Shown here piece after piece: positions 63,847 through 64,000 of a stretch of 64,000 bases of DNA. The stretch spans positions 124,001 through 188,000 of the forward strand of contig CALLPE010000009.1 in the NCBI GenBank assembly GCA_938015445.1, written 5' to 3'. Below the pieces are notes generated by a model. It was not told the origin of the DNA and made no database searches. It saw only the letters and a program-made list of their open reading frames with translations. The position numbers and the translations under genes are program-made. Origin of the DNA: an uncultured Pirellulales bacterium (GTDB taxonomy: Bacteria > Planctomycetota > Planctomycetia > Pirellulales > Thermoguttaceae). Within the stretch, counting starts at the first letter, position 1. Every line of letters starts with the position of its first letter.

Positions 63847-64000
63847 ATGGAACCAATCGCCGATACTCATCAGAGAGCTGACGAACCGGTGAAGCCGGGG
63901 CGGTCGAAGACCGTCCGGGTAATCAACGCCCGCTTGCTGCTGAGTACCCTGGTCGTGGCAGTGGTCGTTGTGCCGGCTGCATACGGCTGGCACTGGCATC
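63847..64000 (+). CDS. Start of a membrane-anchored protein (partial, runs off window)
   Basis: Fifty-one codons from the ATG at 63847 to the window edge with no stop. The residues are a charged lead-in (MEPIADTHQRADEPVKPGR) and then one membrane helix (LLLSTLVVAVVVVPAAYGW). Planctomycete TPR proteins that accompany exosortase loci often begin this way, but no domain is visible yet. Confidence 0.6.
   Translation, partial: MEPIADTHQRADEPVKPGRSKTVRVINARLLLSTLVVAVVVVPAAYGWHWH

Overview
The window looks like chromosome from a member of the Planctomycetota, probably the order Pirellulales or a relative. This rests on several things seen together. There is a 3350-residue secreted protein with the planctomycete 'LEPRTLL' N-terminal motif plus lamin-tail, CotH-kinase, PA14, Big_5-like and dockerin-like modules. 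Four metabolic-type enzymes carry Tat signals. A DUF1080 sugar hydrolase is present. An exosortase, a PEP-CTERM protein and a tyrosine autokinase lie close together. The gene for lipid-A-disaccharide synthase (lpxB) is present. Many genes resemble families I associate mainly with planctomycetes. Genes are widely spaced, on both strands, with long non-coding gaps. I found no rRNA, tRNA, CRISPR array, insertion sequence or prophage.

Layout. 1-1.4 kb: a secreted polysaccharide-degrading enzyme running off the left edge. 1.4-5.7 kb: a minus-strand cluster (MazG, a 795-residue membrane protein, an ABC ATPase) carrying three degenerate minisatellites: A downstream, B between genes, C inside the coding region. 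6.4-8.3 kb: trpS and an overlapping membrane-protein gene. 8.6-14.4 kb: Tat-exported DegT-type aminotransferase, Gfo/Idh/MocA-type protein and aldo/keto reductase, with a secreted triple-RidA protein and acpS. 15.0-25.1 kb: the giant surface protein. 25.2-31.1 kb: UbiD decarboxylase, PHA-granule-type protein, STAS protein, an HTH-PtsN/receiver-like pair and an unknown. 31.2-32.4 kb: a strong promoter with an operator-like palindrome, then cysH. 32.5-41.8 kb: Tat TIM-barrel protein, a thioredoxin/serine-protease fusion, GH5 glycosidase, MagIII-like DNA glycosylase, CPBP protease and small conserved proteins. 42.2-54.6 kb: a large secreted toroid-like protein, BASS transporter, lpxB, a DacZ-like diadenylate cyclase, HEAT lipoprotein, DUF1080, tandem DUF3467 and an MFS transporter. 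54.9-64 kb: VAO-type flavoprotein, PEP-CTERM protein, secreted unknown, sigma factor, exosortase, tyrosine autokinase, and the start of another membrane protein.

How it fits together. The right end reads as an exopolysaccharide/exosortase surface-display locus: a PEP-CTERM substrate, its likely sorting enzyme, a chain-length/tyrosine kinase and an ECF-like regulator. The rest is mostly housekeeping plus exported carbohydrate-active and sugar-modifying enzymes, consistent with a polysaccharide-degrading lifestyle. The most unusual items are the thioredoxin-protease fusion, the RidA triple fusion lacking the Rid arginine, the giant protein with an apparently intact CotH kinase and a nested domain insertion, the archaeal-type diadenylate cyclase architecture, the operator-promoter before cysH, and a hexapeptide repeat grown inside a signal region. 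I found no clearly new multi-gene system.
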